A stretch of 33,067 nucleotides of DNA from assembly GCF_002150735.1 (NCBI RefSeq), contig NZ_MUKA01000153.1, positions 1 through 33,067 of the forward strand. Direction: 5' to 3'. The position numbers and the translations under genes are program-made. The notes beneath the pieces are model-generated. The model had not been told where the DNA came from. It searched no databases and saw only the letters and a list, made by a program, of their open reading frames with translations. Below are positions 18,791 through 27,848 of this stretch, piece after piece. This DNA is from Streptomyces africanus. Lineage in GTDB: Bacteria; Actinomycetota; Actinomycetes; Streptomycetales; Streptomycetaceae. Every line of letters starts with the position of its first letter. Positions within the stretch are counted from its first letter, which is position 1.

Positions 18791-19576
18791 ATGGCGAGGA
18801 CCGGTGGCCGGGCCCGTACCGCTGCCGCGCCTGCGCTCAGCTCGCTGGACTTCGCCCTGGACCGGGGCAGTCCCGTGCCGCTGTACTACCAGCTCGCGCG
18901 GCAGCTGGAGGCGGCGATCGAGCACGGGGTCCTCGCGCCGGGGGACCTCCTGGGCAACGAGGTCGACCTCTCGGTGCGCCTCGGCCTGTCCCGTCCCACC
19001 GTCCGCCAGGCCATCCAGTCCCTCGTGGACAAGGGGCTGCTGGTCCGGCGGCGCGGGGTGGGCACGCAGGTGGTGCACAGCCAGGTCAAGCGCCCGCTGG
19101 AGCTGAGCAGCCTCTACGACGACCTGGAGGAGGCCGGACAGGGGCCCACCACCCAGGTGGTGCGCCACGAGGCCGTCCCGGCCTCCTGCGACGTGGCCGC
19201 TGCCCTCGGCGTCGCGGAGGGCAGCGAGGTCACCGTCCTGGAGCGGCTGCGCTGCACCCACGGCCAGCCGGTGGCACTGCTGTGCAACTACCTGCCGGCG
19301 TCTGTCGTGGACCTCGACGCCGCCCGTCTGGAGTCGACGGGGCTGTACAGGATCATGCGCGCGGCGGGCATCACCCTGCACAGCGCCCGGCAGCGCGTCA
19401 GCGCCCGCGCGGCCACCGCGCGGGAGGCCGCCCGTCTGGACGAGGAGGAGGGCGCGGCGCTGCTCACCATGGAGCGCACGGCGTACGACGACACCGGGCG
19501 CGCGGTCGAATTCGGGACGCACCTCTACCGGGCGTCGCGGTACACGTTCGACTTCCAGTTGCTGGTGAGGCCTTGA
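18791..19576 (+). CDS. GntR-family (HutC/UTRA) transcriptional regulator of inositol genes
   Basis: A 261-residue regulator. The winged helix is at about 28-95 (PVPLYYQLARQLEAAI ... LSRPTVRQAIQSLVDKGLL ... GVGTQVV) and a UTRA ligand-binding domain at about 115-255. It follows iolA by 21 nt in the same direction and is probably co-transcribed, giving feedback control. A GntR repressor of myo-inositol catabolism has been reported in S. coelicolor (SCO6974, from memory). The TGT-N4-ACAA elements before the three operons fit the GntR operator form and are its likely targets. Confidence 0.88.
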   Translation: MARTGGRARTAAAPALSSLDFALDRGSPVPLYYQLARQLEAAIEHGVLAPGDLLGNEVDLSVRLGLSRPTVRQAIQSLVDKGLLVRRRGVGTQVVHSQVKRPLELSSLYDDLEEAGQGPTTQVVRHEAVPASCDVAAALGVAEGSEVTVLERLRCTHGQPVALLCNYLPASVVDLDAARLESTGLYRIMRAAGITLHSARQRVSARAATAREAARLDEEEGAALLTMERTAYDDTGRAVEFGTHLYRASRYTFDFQLLVRP

Positions 19577-19602
19577 CCGGCCTCCGGGCCCGGGTTCAAA
19601 GC

Positions 19603-19627
19603 CGTACATATACGCCGTAAACATACG
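19603..19627. repeat. Tandem palindrome CGTA-N4-TACG (two copies)
   Basis: CGTACATATACG (19603-19614) and CGTAAACATACG (19616-19627) are two 12-bp inverted repeats 13 bp apart, unusually AT-rich for this genome. They lie after the GntR gene and before the galE relic. The inner GTA-N4-TAC also fits a GntR-type operator. They may be an operator left from a promoter whose gene has decayed. Confidence 0.5.
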
Positions 19628-19719
19628 GTGCTCGACCGCACCCGGCGCGGGAGTCAGGCATGGCCCGCAGGAACCAGTCGCCGACCGCTCGAGGGCCCGG
19701 ATCCTCCTGGGCGCCCTCG

Positions 19720-20048
19720 ACGGTCCTCGTCATGGGCGGGGCGGGTTTCATCGGCAGCCACACCTGCGTGGAACTGCTCGACCTCGGCTACGAGGTGATC
19801 GTGGTCGACAACCACTCCAACAGCACTCCGCAGGTCTTCGCCCGGGGGGAACGGATCGCCGGCCGCTTCGTCGGCGCCGTCTACGAACTGGACACCGTGA
19901 TCGGCACGCCCTCTCGGCCGTCTTCGACCGACACTCCGTGGACGCCGTCGTGCACTTTGCCGCGCACAAGGCGGGGGGCCTGTCGACACGGATGCCCGTC
20001 CCGTACTACGACACCAACGTCGGCGCACGACCGCCCTGCTCGGCAGCT
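19720..20048 (+). pseudogene. UDP-glucose 4-epimerase (galE) relic, frameshifted and truncated
   Basis: The first frame reads TVLVMGGAGFIGSHTCVELL and VDNHSNSTPQVFARGERIAG, the N-terminus of GalE. It then breaks at about 19894: with one base restored the text continues ALSAVFDRHSVDAVVHFAAH, then KAGGLSTRMPVPYYDTNVG. A second one-base loss near 20024 hides TTALL. After that the sequence runs into the 3' end of the convergent DUF427 gene, so about two thirds of the epimerase is missing. The NAD-binding GGAGFIGS motif is intact but no functional enzyme can be made. No normal start codon or ribosome site precedes the homologous part. Confidence 0.75.
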
Positions 20049-20873
20049 TCACGAGCGGCTCCCCTCCCGCAGCATCCGGCTGAACGGCGTGTCCGGGCGT
20101 TCCAGGCGCTCGCCGTCCAGCGTGATGTCGACGGCCTCGTTGAAGAAGGCTACGCGCCCCTGGATCGCCGCCACCGCGGGCAGCGGCTCGGGGTAGCTCC
20201 AGAGGATGTTGGGCGGCACATCGCCCCCGCCGCGCCAGGACCAGTACTCGGCGGTGCCCTTGTAAGGGCATCCGGTGCTGTGGTCGGTGGCGTCGAACAG
20301 GTCCAGGCGGATGTCCTCGCGGGGGAGGTAGTAGCGGGTCGGCAGAGAGGTCTCGAAGAGCAGGACGGGGGCTCGGGTGTCCGCGACGACCTGGCCGTCG
20401 ATCTCGACCTGCACATGGCGGCTGCTCGGCAGCGCGTCGACGCGTTTGTGCGGGTCACGGGGGTGGATGAAGATCTCTTCCTCCTCCTCGTACCAGTGAT
20501 CGAGGCCCGTGTCGGTGCGCCGGAACCACTCGAAGGCGATGTGGCCGGCCAGGTCGTCGGCGGGGAACGTCCAGGCCGCGTTCGCGCGCACCTCGCCGTC
20601 GGCGTCGAGGTCGTAGAAGATCCGGGAGCCGGTGTGCCTGCCGGTGGGCGGGTCCTGCGCCGGGCGGAGGAGGTCGGTGCGGACGTCCTCGTGCGGGAAG
20701 GCGTACTGCGGCACGGGCAGGTGGGGTTCCCAGACGAGGACGGGGTGCCGGCTGTCGACGACGGTGATGTCGCCCTTGCGGCCGCGCACCCAGCGCTCGC
20801 TGGGCTCCCACATGAGGCCTTCGGGGGTGGTCCTGATCGACCGTGCGGCGGGGTGGGCCGGGTGGGTGGTCAT
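20049..20873 (-). CDS. Tandem DUF427 domain protein
   Basis: A 274-residue soluble protein with two DUF427 modules. The first has RWVRGRKGDITVVDSRHPVL and YAFPHEDVRTDLL. The second, about 115 residues later, has VQVEIDGQVVADTRAPVLLF, YYLPREDIRLDLF and the hallmark CPYKGTAEYW with WSYPEPLP. The repeated [PR]xxD and CPYKG signatures define the family; its biochemical role is not established. ATG at 20873 is preceded by AAGGAG. It is 56 nt downstream of the aldo/keto reductase and probably in one transcript with it. Confidence 0.88.
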   Translation of the reverse strand: MTTHPAHPAARSIRTTPEGLMWEPSERWVRGRKGDITVVDSRHPVLVWEPHLPVPQYAFPHEDVRTDLLRPAQDPPTGRHTGSRIFYDLDADGEVRANAAWTFPADDLAGHIAFEWFRRTDTGLDHWYEEEEEIFIHPRDPHKRVDALPSSRHVQVEIDGQVVADTRAPVLLFETSLPTRYYLPREDIRLDLFDATDHSTGCPYKGTAEYWSWRGGGDVPPNILWSYPEPLPAVAAIQGRVAFFNEAVDITLDGERLERPDTPFSRMLREGSRS

Positions 20874-20929
20874 GGCCGGTGCTCCTTCCGGAGGTCCGGA
20901 TGTCCGGTTCCCTCCACGGTCCCACGAGC

Positions 20930-21913
20930 TCAGTGGGCCGCGTCCAGCCTGGCCCGCTGCTCGGCGGTCAGGTCCAGGTCCACCGCGGCGAGGTTCTCCT
21001 CCAGCTGGGCCACCGAGGAGACCCCGGCGAGCGGAACGATGGGCAGGTCGCCGCCGATCTGCCAGGCCAGCACGACCTGGTTGACGGTCGCCCCGGTCTC
21101 CCGGGCCACCTCCCGCAGCGCCGCCAGCCTCGCCGGGGTGCCGGGGTGGTCGAAGTCCGCGGGCAGCCGGTCGGGGCGGGTGTAGGCGCCCTTCAGCAGG
21201 GGCGAGTAGGCGACCAGGGTCAGGCCGGGCTCGGCCCTCAGGTAGCCGAGCAGGTCGGGGCCGGCGTGGCCCAGGCTGCCGTCCGGGAAGAGGGCCTCGG
21301 GTACGTCGGTGCGGGGGCGCAGGTGGCTGTGCGCGTACTGGAGCACCTCGTAGCCGGGCAGTCCGGCCGCGGCGGCGAGGGCGCGGGCCCGTTCGACCCG
21401 CCAGGTCGCGTGGTTGCTGACGCCGAGCAGTCCTACGGTGCCCTCGGCGACCAGGTCGGCGAAGCCCTCGACGGTCTCCCGGAGGGGGACCGTGTGGTCC
21501 TCGATGTGGGCGTACAGCAGGTCCAGCTTCGCCACGCCGAGCCGCTCGCGGCTGCGTTCGGCGGACTCCCGGATCACCTTCGCCGACAGGCCTTCGGCGT
21601 TGTCGACGTAGCTGGTGCCGGGGGCGAGGGGGCGGGCGCCGAGCTTGGTCGCGATGACGATCTCGTCGCCGATGCCGCGGCTGCGCCGCCAGCGGCCGAG
21701 GAGTTCCTCGCTCTGGCCGCCCTGGCCGCCGTCGGCCCAGAAGGCGTAGTTGTCGGACGTGTCGATGAAGTTCCCGCCGGCCTCGACGTACCGGTCGAGG
21801 ACGGCGAAGGACGTCTTCTCGTCCGTCACCGAGCCGAACAGCATCGTGCCGAGGGCGAGCGCGCTCACCTCGCGGCGGGTGCGGGGGTCCGTGCCGATCG
21901 TGCGGTAGCGCAT
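20930..21913 (-). CDS. Aldo/keto reductase
   Basis: A 327-residue TIM-barrel NADPH-dependent reductase. The catalytic tetrad region is visible: D in FIDTSDNYAF (D and Y), K in IVIATKLGA, and H in LLYAHIEDHT. VAYSPLLKGAYTRPDRLP and the C-terminal cofactor-binding VPLAGVSSVAQLEENL follow. The substrate is unknown. ATG at 21913 has GGGAGGGAGC as ribosome site; the longer open frame upstream has low-complexity, non-homologous text. Confidence 0.88.
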   Translation of the reverse strand: MRYRTIGTDPRTRREVSALALGTMLFGSVTDEKTSFAVLDRYVEAGGNFIDTSDNYAFWADGGQGGQSEELLGRWRRSRGIGDEIVIATKLGARPLAPGTSYVDNAEGLSAKVIRESAERSRERLGVAKLDLLYAHIEDHTVPLRETVEGFADLVAEGTVGLLGVSNHATWRVERARALAAAAGLPGYEVLQYAHSHLRPRTDVPEALFPDGSLGHAGPDLLGYLRAEPGLTLVAYSPLLKGAYTRPDRLPADFDHPGTPARLAALREVARETGATVNQVVLAWQIGGDLPIVPLAGVSSVAQLEENLAAVDLDLTAEQRARLDAAH

Positions 21914-21996
21914 GGCTGTTGCTCCCTCCCTGGCCGCCCCGGAACTCGGGGCGCGAAGGGGAGTCTTCAGCTTGGAGCGCACTTGAGGTCAAGGGC

Positions 21997-22017
21997 GTGC
22001 GGCGGAAAAGGCCGCAC
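21997..22017 (-). terminator. Hairpin terminator of the LpqY-SugABC operon
   Basis: GTGCGGC (21997-22003) pairs with GCCGCAC (22011-22017) around a 7-nt loop that holds a run of four T on the minus strand. It lies 14 nt past the stop of the ATPase gene and upstream of the aldo/keto reductase. Confidence 0.5.
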
Positions 22018-22030
22018 AACGCGTGCGCCG

Positions 22031-23218
22031 TCAGGCCGCCCTCAAGGGATGCGTGAGGTTGGCTCCGGTCCCCGGGTCGAACACGTGGGCCTTGGCCATG
22101 TCGACCTGCAGCCGCACGGGTTCGCCTTCGCGGGCACGTGTGGCGGCGTCCAGGCGGGCCACGATGTGACTGGCGTCAGCGCCGGTGTCGCGCATGCCCG
22201 AGTCCGTGGCCAGTTCCTCCAGCTCGGCGCTCGTCGCGGGACCGCCCTCCGCGGTGAAGTAGACATACACATCGGAGCCCAGCGATTCCAGTACCTCCAC
22301 GGTGGTGGTGAAGACCGGGCCCGTTCGGTCACGGTCGTGCGCCAGGGCCGCGTCCTCGAACGCCTCCGGCCGAAGCCCGAGGATGACCTGGCGGGGGGCG
22401 TTCTGCCGTTCCAGTTCCCGCCTCGTACGGTCGTCGAGGGGAAGGTCACCCACGGGCGAGCGCAGGGCACCGGCCTCCAGGGTGGCGTTCAGGAAGTTCA
22501 TCGCCGGGGAGCCGATGAAACCCGCGACGAAGATGTTGCGCGGGCTGTCGTACAGCTCGGCGGGTGTGCCGATCTGCTGGACCAGGCCCTGCCTCATGAC
22601 CACGACCCGGTCGCCGAGCGTCATCGCCTCGGTCTGGTCGTGGGTGACGTACACGGTGGTCGTGCCGAGGCGGCGCTGCAGCCGGGAGATCTGGGTGCGC
22701 ATCTGTACCCGGAGTTTGGCGTCGAGGTTCGACAGCGGCTCGTCCATCAAGAACGCCTTGGGGTCACGGACGATCGCCCGGCCCATGGCCACCCGCTGGC
22801 GCTGGCCACCCGAGAGGTTGGCGGGCTTGCGGTCCAGGTGCTCGGTCAGGTCGAGGATCCGGGCGGCTTCCGCCACCTTGGCGTCGATGGTGGCCTTGTC
22901 CACCTTGGCCAGGCGCAGCGGAAAGCCCATGTTCTCCCCGACGTTCATGTGCGGGTACAGGGCATAGCTCTGGAACACCATGGCGACGTCACGTTCCTTC
23001 GGAGCCAGGTCGTTGACGACTCGGTCTCCGATGCGCAGGGTGCCCTCGGTGATGTCCTCAAGCCCGGCGATCATGTTCAGGGTGGTGGACTTGCCACATC
23101 CCGACGGACCGACCAGGATCACGAACTCGCCGTCGGCGATCTCGAGGTCCACGTCCTTCACGGCGAGGGCCCCGTCGGGAAAGCGCTTGGTGACTCCCTC
23201 AAGGATGATCTCGGCCAT
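22031..23218 (-). CDS. sugC: Trehalose-type ABC transporter ATPase (SugC/MsmK/UgpC class)
   Basis: A 395-residue ATPase of the carbohydrate CUT1 class. Walker A GPSGCGKST is at 37-45, Q-loop VFQSYALYPHM at 81-91, signature LSGGQ at 135-139, Walker B FLMDE at 156-160, and the H-loop in YVTHDQTEAMTLGDRV. The C-terminal 150 residues form the OB-fold regulatory domain (VILGLRPEAFED). The sequence closely parallels mycobacterial SugC. It is last in the operon, 42 nt after the second permease. Such ATPases may serve several sugar importers in Streptomyces. Confidence 0.88.
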   Translation of the reverse strand: MAEIILEGVTKRFPDGALAVKDVDLEIADGEFVILVGPSGCGKSTTLNMIAGLEDITEGTLRIGDRVVNDLAPKERDVAMVFQSYALYPHMNVGENMGFPLRLAKVDKATIDAKVAEAARILDLTEHLDRKPANLSGGQRQRVAMGRAIVRDPKAFLMDEPLSNLDAKLRVQMRTQISRLQRRLGTTTVYVTHDQTEAMTLGDRVVVMRQGLVQQIGTPAELYDSPRNIFVAGFIGSPAMNFLNATLEAGALRSPVGDLPLDDRTRRELERQNAPRQVILGLRPEAFEDAALAHDRDRTGPVFTTTVEVLESLGSDVYVYFTAEGGPATSAELEELATDSGMRDTGADASHIVARLDAATRAREGEPVRLQVDMAKAHVFDPGTGANLTHPLRAA

Positions 23219-23260
23219 GGATGGTGCCTCCTTGCCTTCATGCCTTCCGGGTCGGCCCGT

Positions 23261-24094
23261 TCATCCCTTGACTGCCCCGGAGGTCAGTCCGGCGACGATC
23301 CGCCGCTGGAAGAACAGGACGAAAATGATGATCGGGATGGTGATCACCACGGCGGCGGCGGCGATCGACCCGGTGGGCTGCTGGAACTGCGAGCTCCCGG
23401 TGAAGAACGCGATCGCGGCCGGCACCGTGCGCGCGGACTCGGTGGAAGTCAGCGAGATCGCGAACAGGAAGTCGTTCCAGCAGAAGATGAACACGAGAAT
23501 GGCCGTGGTGAACACGCCCGGCGCGGCCAGCGGCACGATGACCATCCGGAAGGCCTGCGCGGGCGTCGCCCCGTCGACTTTGGCTGCCTTCTCCAGATCC
23601 CAGGGAATCTCCCGGAAGAAAGCCGACAGGGTGTAGATCGCGAGCGGCAGGGAGAAGGTCATGTACGGGATGATCAGCCCGACCCAGGTGTCGAAGATCC
23701 CGATGATCCGCTCGATGTTGAACAGGGGTGACACCAGGGAGATCGGGGGGAACATGGCGATCAGCAGTGACATGCCGATGAGCACCCGCTTGCCGGGGAA
23801 GCGCAGCCTGGCCACCGCATAGGCGGCCATGGTGCCCAGCACCACCGCGATCACCGTGGCGATGAGGGCGATGCCGATGGAGTTGATCAGCGCCCTGGTG
23901 AATTCGGAGGTCGCGAAGATGCCCCGGTAGTTCTGCCAGGTCCAGTCCCTCGGGATGTAGTCGCCGTCAGTGAGGGTGCTGGGGTCCTTGAACGACAGCG
24001 CGGCGATCCACCACACCGGGAACAGGGCGTACAGCACCACCACGACGTTCACGACGGTCCATCGGGCGGCGTGCGTCTTGCCTACGGCGGCCAT
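23261..24094 (-). CDS. sugB: Trehalose-type ABC transporter permease 2
   Basis: A 277-residue permease with six predicted membrane segments, starting [20 protein letters not shown]. The cytoplasmic EAA loop is [20 protein letters not shown]. The MalG-type C-terminus ends in [17 protein letters not shown] at 24094 shares one base with the stop of the first permease (TGATG). With SugA it forms the heterodimeric channel. Confidence 0.88.
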   Translation of the reverse strand: MAAVGKTHAARWTVVNVVVVLYALFPVWWIAALSFKDPSTLTDGDYIPRDWTWQNYRGIFATSEFTRALINSIGIALIATVIAVVLGTMAAYAVARLRFPGKRVLIGMSLLIAMFPPISLVSPLFNIERIIGIFDTWVGLIIPYMTFSLPLAIYTLSAFFREIPWDLEKAAKVDGATPAQAFRMVIVPLAAPGVFTTAILVFIFCWNDFLFAISLTSTESARTVPAAIAFFTGSSQFQQPTGSIAAAAVVITIPIIIFVLFFQRRIVAGLTSGAVKG

Positions 24095-25047
24095 CAGCGC
24101 TTCACCTCCGCGCCGGGTGCGGCGGCGCCGAACAGCTTGACGAAGGCGAAGGCGATGATCCCGACGCAGATGAAGATCAGGACCGAGATCGCCGACCCGA
24201 TGCCCAGGTTCAGCGAGGTGAACAGGTTGTCGTACCCGAGGATCGACACGGAGCCGGTTCCCTGGGCCCCCGCGGTCAGAATGTAGATGTTGTCGAAGAT
24301 CCGGAAGGCGTCCAGCGTGCGGAAGAGCAGGGCCACCAGGATGGCCGGCTTCATCAGCGGCAGCATGATCCTGGTGAAGCGCTGCCACGGGGTGGCGCCG
24401 TCCACCATGGCCGCCCTCAGGGTCTCCTCGGGGACCAGGGCGAGGCCGGCGAGCAGCAGCAGGGCCATGAACGGGGTCGTCTTCCACACCTCCGCGAGGA
24501 CGATCAGCCACAGGGCCGGCCATTGCTCCGTCAGCGGGGCGTCACCGGCGGGCAGCAGCCCGGCGAGGTAGCCGAGGTCCGGGGTCCAGGCGTACTGCCA
24601 CGAGAAGGCGGCGACCACGGTGACGATGCCGTACGGGATGAGGACCGACGTGCGGACGACACCCCGCGTGAAGATCGTGCGGTGCATGACCAGGGCGAGG
24701 CACATGCCGAGGACCAGTTCGATGGCCACGGACACAGCGGTGATGAACAGCGTCACCCAGAACGCGTCCCACCAGAACGGGGAGGTCAGCACGGCCCCGT
24801 AGTTGCTCAGGCCCACGAACTTCGCCTGCCCCGGAAAGCGCAGGTCGTATCGCTGGAGGGACAGGTAGACGGCGTACCCGATGGGATACGCGGTCACGGC
24901 GAGCATGACGACGACGGCGGGTGCGCACAGCAGCCAGCCGAGTCGCCGCTCCTGCCGGGCGCCCACCGAGAGCGCCGCGGTGTCCTGCCGTGTCTGCTCC
25001 GCCTCGGGGGGTACCGGTGCTCCGGCCGGTTCCGCTTGCATGCTCAC
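24094..25047 (-). CDS. sugA: Trehalose-type ABC transporter permease 1
   Basis: A 317-residue MalF-type permease with about six membrane segments from [20 protein letters not shown] onward. The EAA loop is [20 protein letters not shown]. The GTG start at 25047 overlaps the lipoprotein stop by 4 nt (GTGA) and has GAGG 10 nt upstream. ATG at 25041 is an alternative with poorer spacing. Confidence 0.87.
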   Translation of the reverse strand: MSMQAEPAGAPVPPEAEQTRQDTAALSVGARQERRLGWLLCAPAVVVMLAVTAYPIGYAVYLSLQRYDLRFPGQAKFVGLSNYGAVLTSPFWWDAFWVTLFITAVSVAIELVLGMCLALVMHRTIFTRGVVRTSVLIPYGIVTVVAAFSWQYAWTPDLGYLAGLLPAGDAPLTEQWPALWLIVLAEVWKTTPFMALLLLAGLALVPEETLRAAMVDGATPWQRFTRIMLPLMKPAILVALLFRTLDAFRIFDNIYILTAGAQGTGSVSILGYDNLFTSLNLGIGSAISVLIFICVGIIAFAFVKLFGAAAPGAEVKR

Positions 25048-26315
25048 GGGATCACACCCTCGGATCGCAGGGCATCGTCGATCTGATCCCTGATGGTCTC
25101 GATCGAGCTCACCGGCTTGATCCCCGACGGCGGGGACAGCGTGTGGGAGACCGCGATCGAGATGTTCTGGTAGGCCGGAGTGAGCGGCCGTACGCTCGCC
25201 GCCTGCAGGGAGGCCAGCACCTCCCGCGAGAACGGGTACGCCTTCATGAACGCCGGCTCGTCGTACAGGCCGCGCAACGTGGGCGGCAGACCGCCCTCGA
25301 GCGCGGCGGTGAGCTGGTTCTCCCGGTTGCGCAGGCACAGCGCCGCCTCGAAGGCCAGGTCGGGGTGGCGCGAGTAGGCGCTCACCGCCAGATCGATGCC
25401 GCCGATCGTGGGCCGTGCCGGGAGGTTCGCGTCGACCCGGGGGTACGGGGCCCAGCGAAAGTTCTTGAACAACTTGGCGTTGTTCGCCTTCATCGACGGA
25501 TAGACGAAGGGGTAGTTGAGCTCGAACGCCGCTGCCCCCGACTCCATGGCGAGCCGGTTCTGGTCCTCCATCTGGTTGGACAGGGAGGGGTCCGCGGCCG
25601 GGGACTTCGCCAGCTCACGCATGATCCCGGCGGCCCGCGAGGCAGGAGCACCGAGAGAAGGCTCGGTCGCGCTCGCGTTGAGGATGGAGCCGCCCGCACT
25701 GTTGATCAGCGTGTTGAACCAGACGGTCAGGCCCTCGTACTGGGCGCCCTGGATCTCGACGAAGTGCGGCTTGCCCTGCCGCGCGAGGGCGCCGGCCATG
25801 TCCAGCATCTCGGCCCAGGTCCTGGGTGGGGTGGGCACCAGGTCCTTGCGGTACCACAGGAGCTGGGTGTTGGTGTTGTACGGGACGGCGTACAGCTTTC
25901 CTTTCCAGGTCGCGGTCTGCAGCGGTACGCGCAGGGTGCCCTCGACGGCCCGCCGCTTCGCTGTCCCCGTCCACTCCCGGATCCAGCGCGCCTCGGCGAA
26001 CTCCGCCGCCCAGGTGACGTCCAGGCCCAGGATGTCGAGTGAGTCGTCCTCGGCGGCGAGTCTGCGGACAAGCTGCTGGCGCTGGCCGTCCGCCGCGCGC
26101 GGGAGCTTGTTGTAACTGATCCTGTAGCGGCCGCCCGACGCCTGGCTGCACCGGTCGGCCGCCTTCTGGAGCGCACCTGAGTCGTCGGGGAAGTTGTACC
26201 AGTTCAGGGTGGGCCTGCCGGAACCCTCGTCACTGCCACAAGCGGCAAGCACCGAAGTCAGCAACGGCAGTACTGCGAACGCCCGCAGCCATCGCGTCCG
26301 TCTGGGACGTCCCAT
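25044..26315 (-). CDS. lpqY: LpqY-like trehalose-binding lipoprotein of ABC transporter
   Basis: A 423-residue exported lipoprotein with signal peptide MGRPRRTRWLRAFAVLPLL and lipobox LAAC (C26). The mature part resembles mycobacterial LpqY: LDILGLDVTWAAEFAEA, YNTNTQLLWYRKDLV, EGLTVWFNTLINSAGGS, and ALEGGLPPTLRGLYDEPAF. In mycobacteria LpqY-SugABC retrieves trehalose released at the cell surface; the same role here is inferred from similarity. It leads a tight four-gene operon. ATG at 26315 is chosen for the signal peptide although its ribosome site is weak. Confidence 0.87.
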   Translation of the reverse strand: MGRPRRTRWLRAFAVLPLLTSVLAACGSDEGSGRPTLNWYNFPDDSGALQKAADRCSQASGGRYRISYNKLPRAADGQRQQLVRRLAAEDDSLDILGLDVTWAAEFAEARWIREWTGTAKRRAVEGTLRVPLQTATWKGKLYAVPYNTNTQLLWYRKDLVPTPPRTWAEMLDMAGALARQGKPHFVEIQGAQYEGLTVWFNTLINSAGGSILNASATEPSLGAPASRAAGIMRELAKSPAADPSLSNQMEDQNRLAMESGAAAFELNYPFVYPSMKANNAKLFKNFRWAPYPRVDANLPARPTIGGIDLAVSAYSRHPDLAFEAALCLRNRENQLTAALEGGLPPTLRGLYDEPAFMKAYPFSREVLASLQAASVRPLTPAYQNISIAVSHTLSPPSGIKPVSSIETIRDQIDDALRSEGVIP

Positions 26316-26497
26316 GTGACCCGCATGGGGCCGGCAGCCGCACCTCGCGTGCACGCGCTCCACACCTCGTTTCCGGACGGTGGCACAGGACTCGGGCCTC
26401 GCAGCGCCTCCCTCTCGGTGAACACTAGGTGCCGCATAAGGCAAGACCAAGCACATACGGTGACAAACCGCCCAGCGACTCACTAAACGGCCGCTGC

Positions 26498-26590
26498 GGC
26501 ACCGCGAACATCTACAGCCACCTCACCCGGCAGGCGGCCCGCGCGGCCGTCGAGACCATCGATCAGACCCTCACCGGAACCGAGAAGGTC
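26498..26590 (+). pseudogene. Tyrosine recombinase (integrase) C-terminal relic
   Basis: About 30 residues ([20 protein letters not shown] and DQTLTG) match the last helix of a tyrosine integrase, the Y of YSHL being the nucleophile. The rest of the recombinase (Arg-His-Arg catalytic residues) is absent. It points toward the 3' end of tRNA-Pro about 110 nt away, the layout left by a pSAM2-like element integrated at tRNA-Pro. The remaining spacer between lpqY and this relic (26316-26497) holds no visible gene and presumably the lpqY promoter, which I could not locate. Confidence 0.6.
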
Positions 26591-26647
26591 AGACACTGCA
26601 CCGACCGTGCGTCGTGGCTGCGACCACCATGGCTCCGGACGCGCGAA

Positions 26648-26679
26648 AGGCCGCCCTCTCGTTCATGAGAGAGCGGCCT
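26648..26679 (-). terminator. Intrinsic terminator downstream of tRNA-Pro
   Basis: AGGCCGCCCTCTC (26648-26660) pairs with GAGAGAGCGGCCT (26667-26679), 13 bp with one G-U, around GTTCAT. On the minus strand it starts 18 nt after the tRNA and ends in TTT. Confidence 0.75.
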
Positions 26680-26696
26680 CCGACCTGCTAAAAGCA

Positions 26697-26773
<77 letters not shown>

Positions 26774-26871
26774 GTGCGCGCCGCGGTGAACCGCGTGATC
26801 GCGCGAACAGCACTTTACCCCACACCCCGGGCCACGCCGAAAGTCGGCCCCCGGCGCGGGACAATCGCCGT

Positions 26872-27447
26872 ATGGGCAGCACAGACAGCAGGGGAAGCTC
26901 CGAGAACAGGGGCCACACGGGGAACACGGCCGGGGGCCGGCCCGGCGGCGCCCGGGACCGCGACGACGAGGGGCGGGCGCGCAACGCCAGGCCTCGGGAC
27001 GGCCTCGGCCGGCCCCTGCCGTACGACGCGCCGGGCGTGCCGCGGCAGCCCGAGGGCGTCGTCCGCACGCCGGAGGAGACCGTCGCCGAGGCACAGCGAC
27101 TGCTGGACGAGGGGAAACCGTTCCACGCGCACGAGGTGTTCGAGGACGCCTGGAAGTCGGGCCCCGACAGGGAACGGGAACTGTGGCGCGGCCTCGCCCA
27201 GCTCGCGGTCGGCCTGACCCACACCGCCCGCGGCAACCTCACGGGCGGGGCGCGCCTGCTACGGCGCGGTGCGGGAGCGGCGGAGGAGTGGGCATCCGCC
27301 TCCGGAGAGGCGACGCCGCACGGGATCGACATCGGCAGCGTCGCGGCCTGGGCACGGGAACTGGCCGGGGAGGTGGAGAGGGAGGGCCGCCCGGTGGACG
27401 CGGGGGCTCGGGCGCCGCAGTTGCGGGGTGCGGCCGCTGGGCGCTGA
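26872..27447 (+). CDS. DUF309 domain protein
   Basis: A 191-residue protein. The first 60 residues are low-complexity, rich in Gly, Arg and Asp. The DUF309 core (about 65-175) has HAHEVFEDAWK (85-95) and RELWRGLAQLAVGLTHTARG (102-121), the conserved histidine/glutamate helices of the family. Function is not established. ATG at 26872 is the first good start; an earlier in-frame start would run through the tRNA. Confidence 0.85.
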   Translation: MGSTDSRGSSENRGHTGNTAGGRPGGARDRDDEGRARNARPRDGLGRPLPYDAPGVPRQPEGVVRTPEETVAEAQRLLDEGKPFHAHEVFEDAWKSGPDRERELWRGLAQLAVGLTHTARGNLTGGARLLRRGAGAAEEWASASGEATPHGIDIGSVAAWARELAGEVEREGRPVDAGARAPQLRGAAAGR

Positions 27448-27848
27448 CCGGAGGGACACGGAGTACGAGCACGCCGAGCGCGGGACGCGCGGCTGTCACC
27501 CTGGAGCGCCGCCGCCCCGCCGGCCGGCCGCGGTGCCGCCGGCGTGGCACGTCGACCGCAGCCGCCGACCTGGGCCCGGCGCCCGCGGTGCAGGATCCCC
27601 GGCTGGGGCCACAGGCGCGGGGCCGTGCCCCGGCACCCGGCCCGGGCACTGGCACACGGCCCGATCCACACCCGCCGCACGGACACAGCCACCGCCGGCT
27701 ACGGCGCTAGGCACGCTCCCGCCCCATCCGGAACGCCGGGGCGGGAGCAGCGCGCCGCTCAGTCCACTGGGCACGCCCCCCGGCGTGAGGCGTGTGCTGG
27801 AGTGGGGCGCGCCCGGCGTTGTCAGTGGGGTGCGGGAGACTCGGCGGT
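27448..27848. other. Gene-free spacer of 401 nt
   Basis: No frame on either strand gives protein-like text: all are Arg/Pro/Gly-rich, as expected of non-coding GC-rich DNA. It holds a strong hairpin (27715-27748, listed separately) and a looser one around 27620-27662, and must contain the promoter of the cobF gene, which is not evident. Confidence 0.6.
27715..27748. terminator. Strong GC hairpin, probable terminator
   Basis: GCTCCCGCCCC (27715-27725) pairs perfectly over 11 bp with GGGGCGGGAGC (27738-27748) around a 12-nt loop. No U-tract. It lies between the DUF309 gene and cobF. Confidence 0.55.

Noticed and set aside
20843..23731. A 962-codon plus-strand open frame opposite the reductase and sugC
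   Set aside because: It is the reverse-strand shadow of genes with full family motifs, and shows none itself.
27448..27848. Possible small gene between DUF309 and cobF
   Set aside because: All six frames are low-complexity Arg/Pro/Gly text without ribosome sites; two hairpins explain the visible structure.
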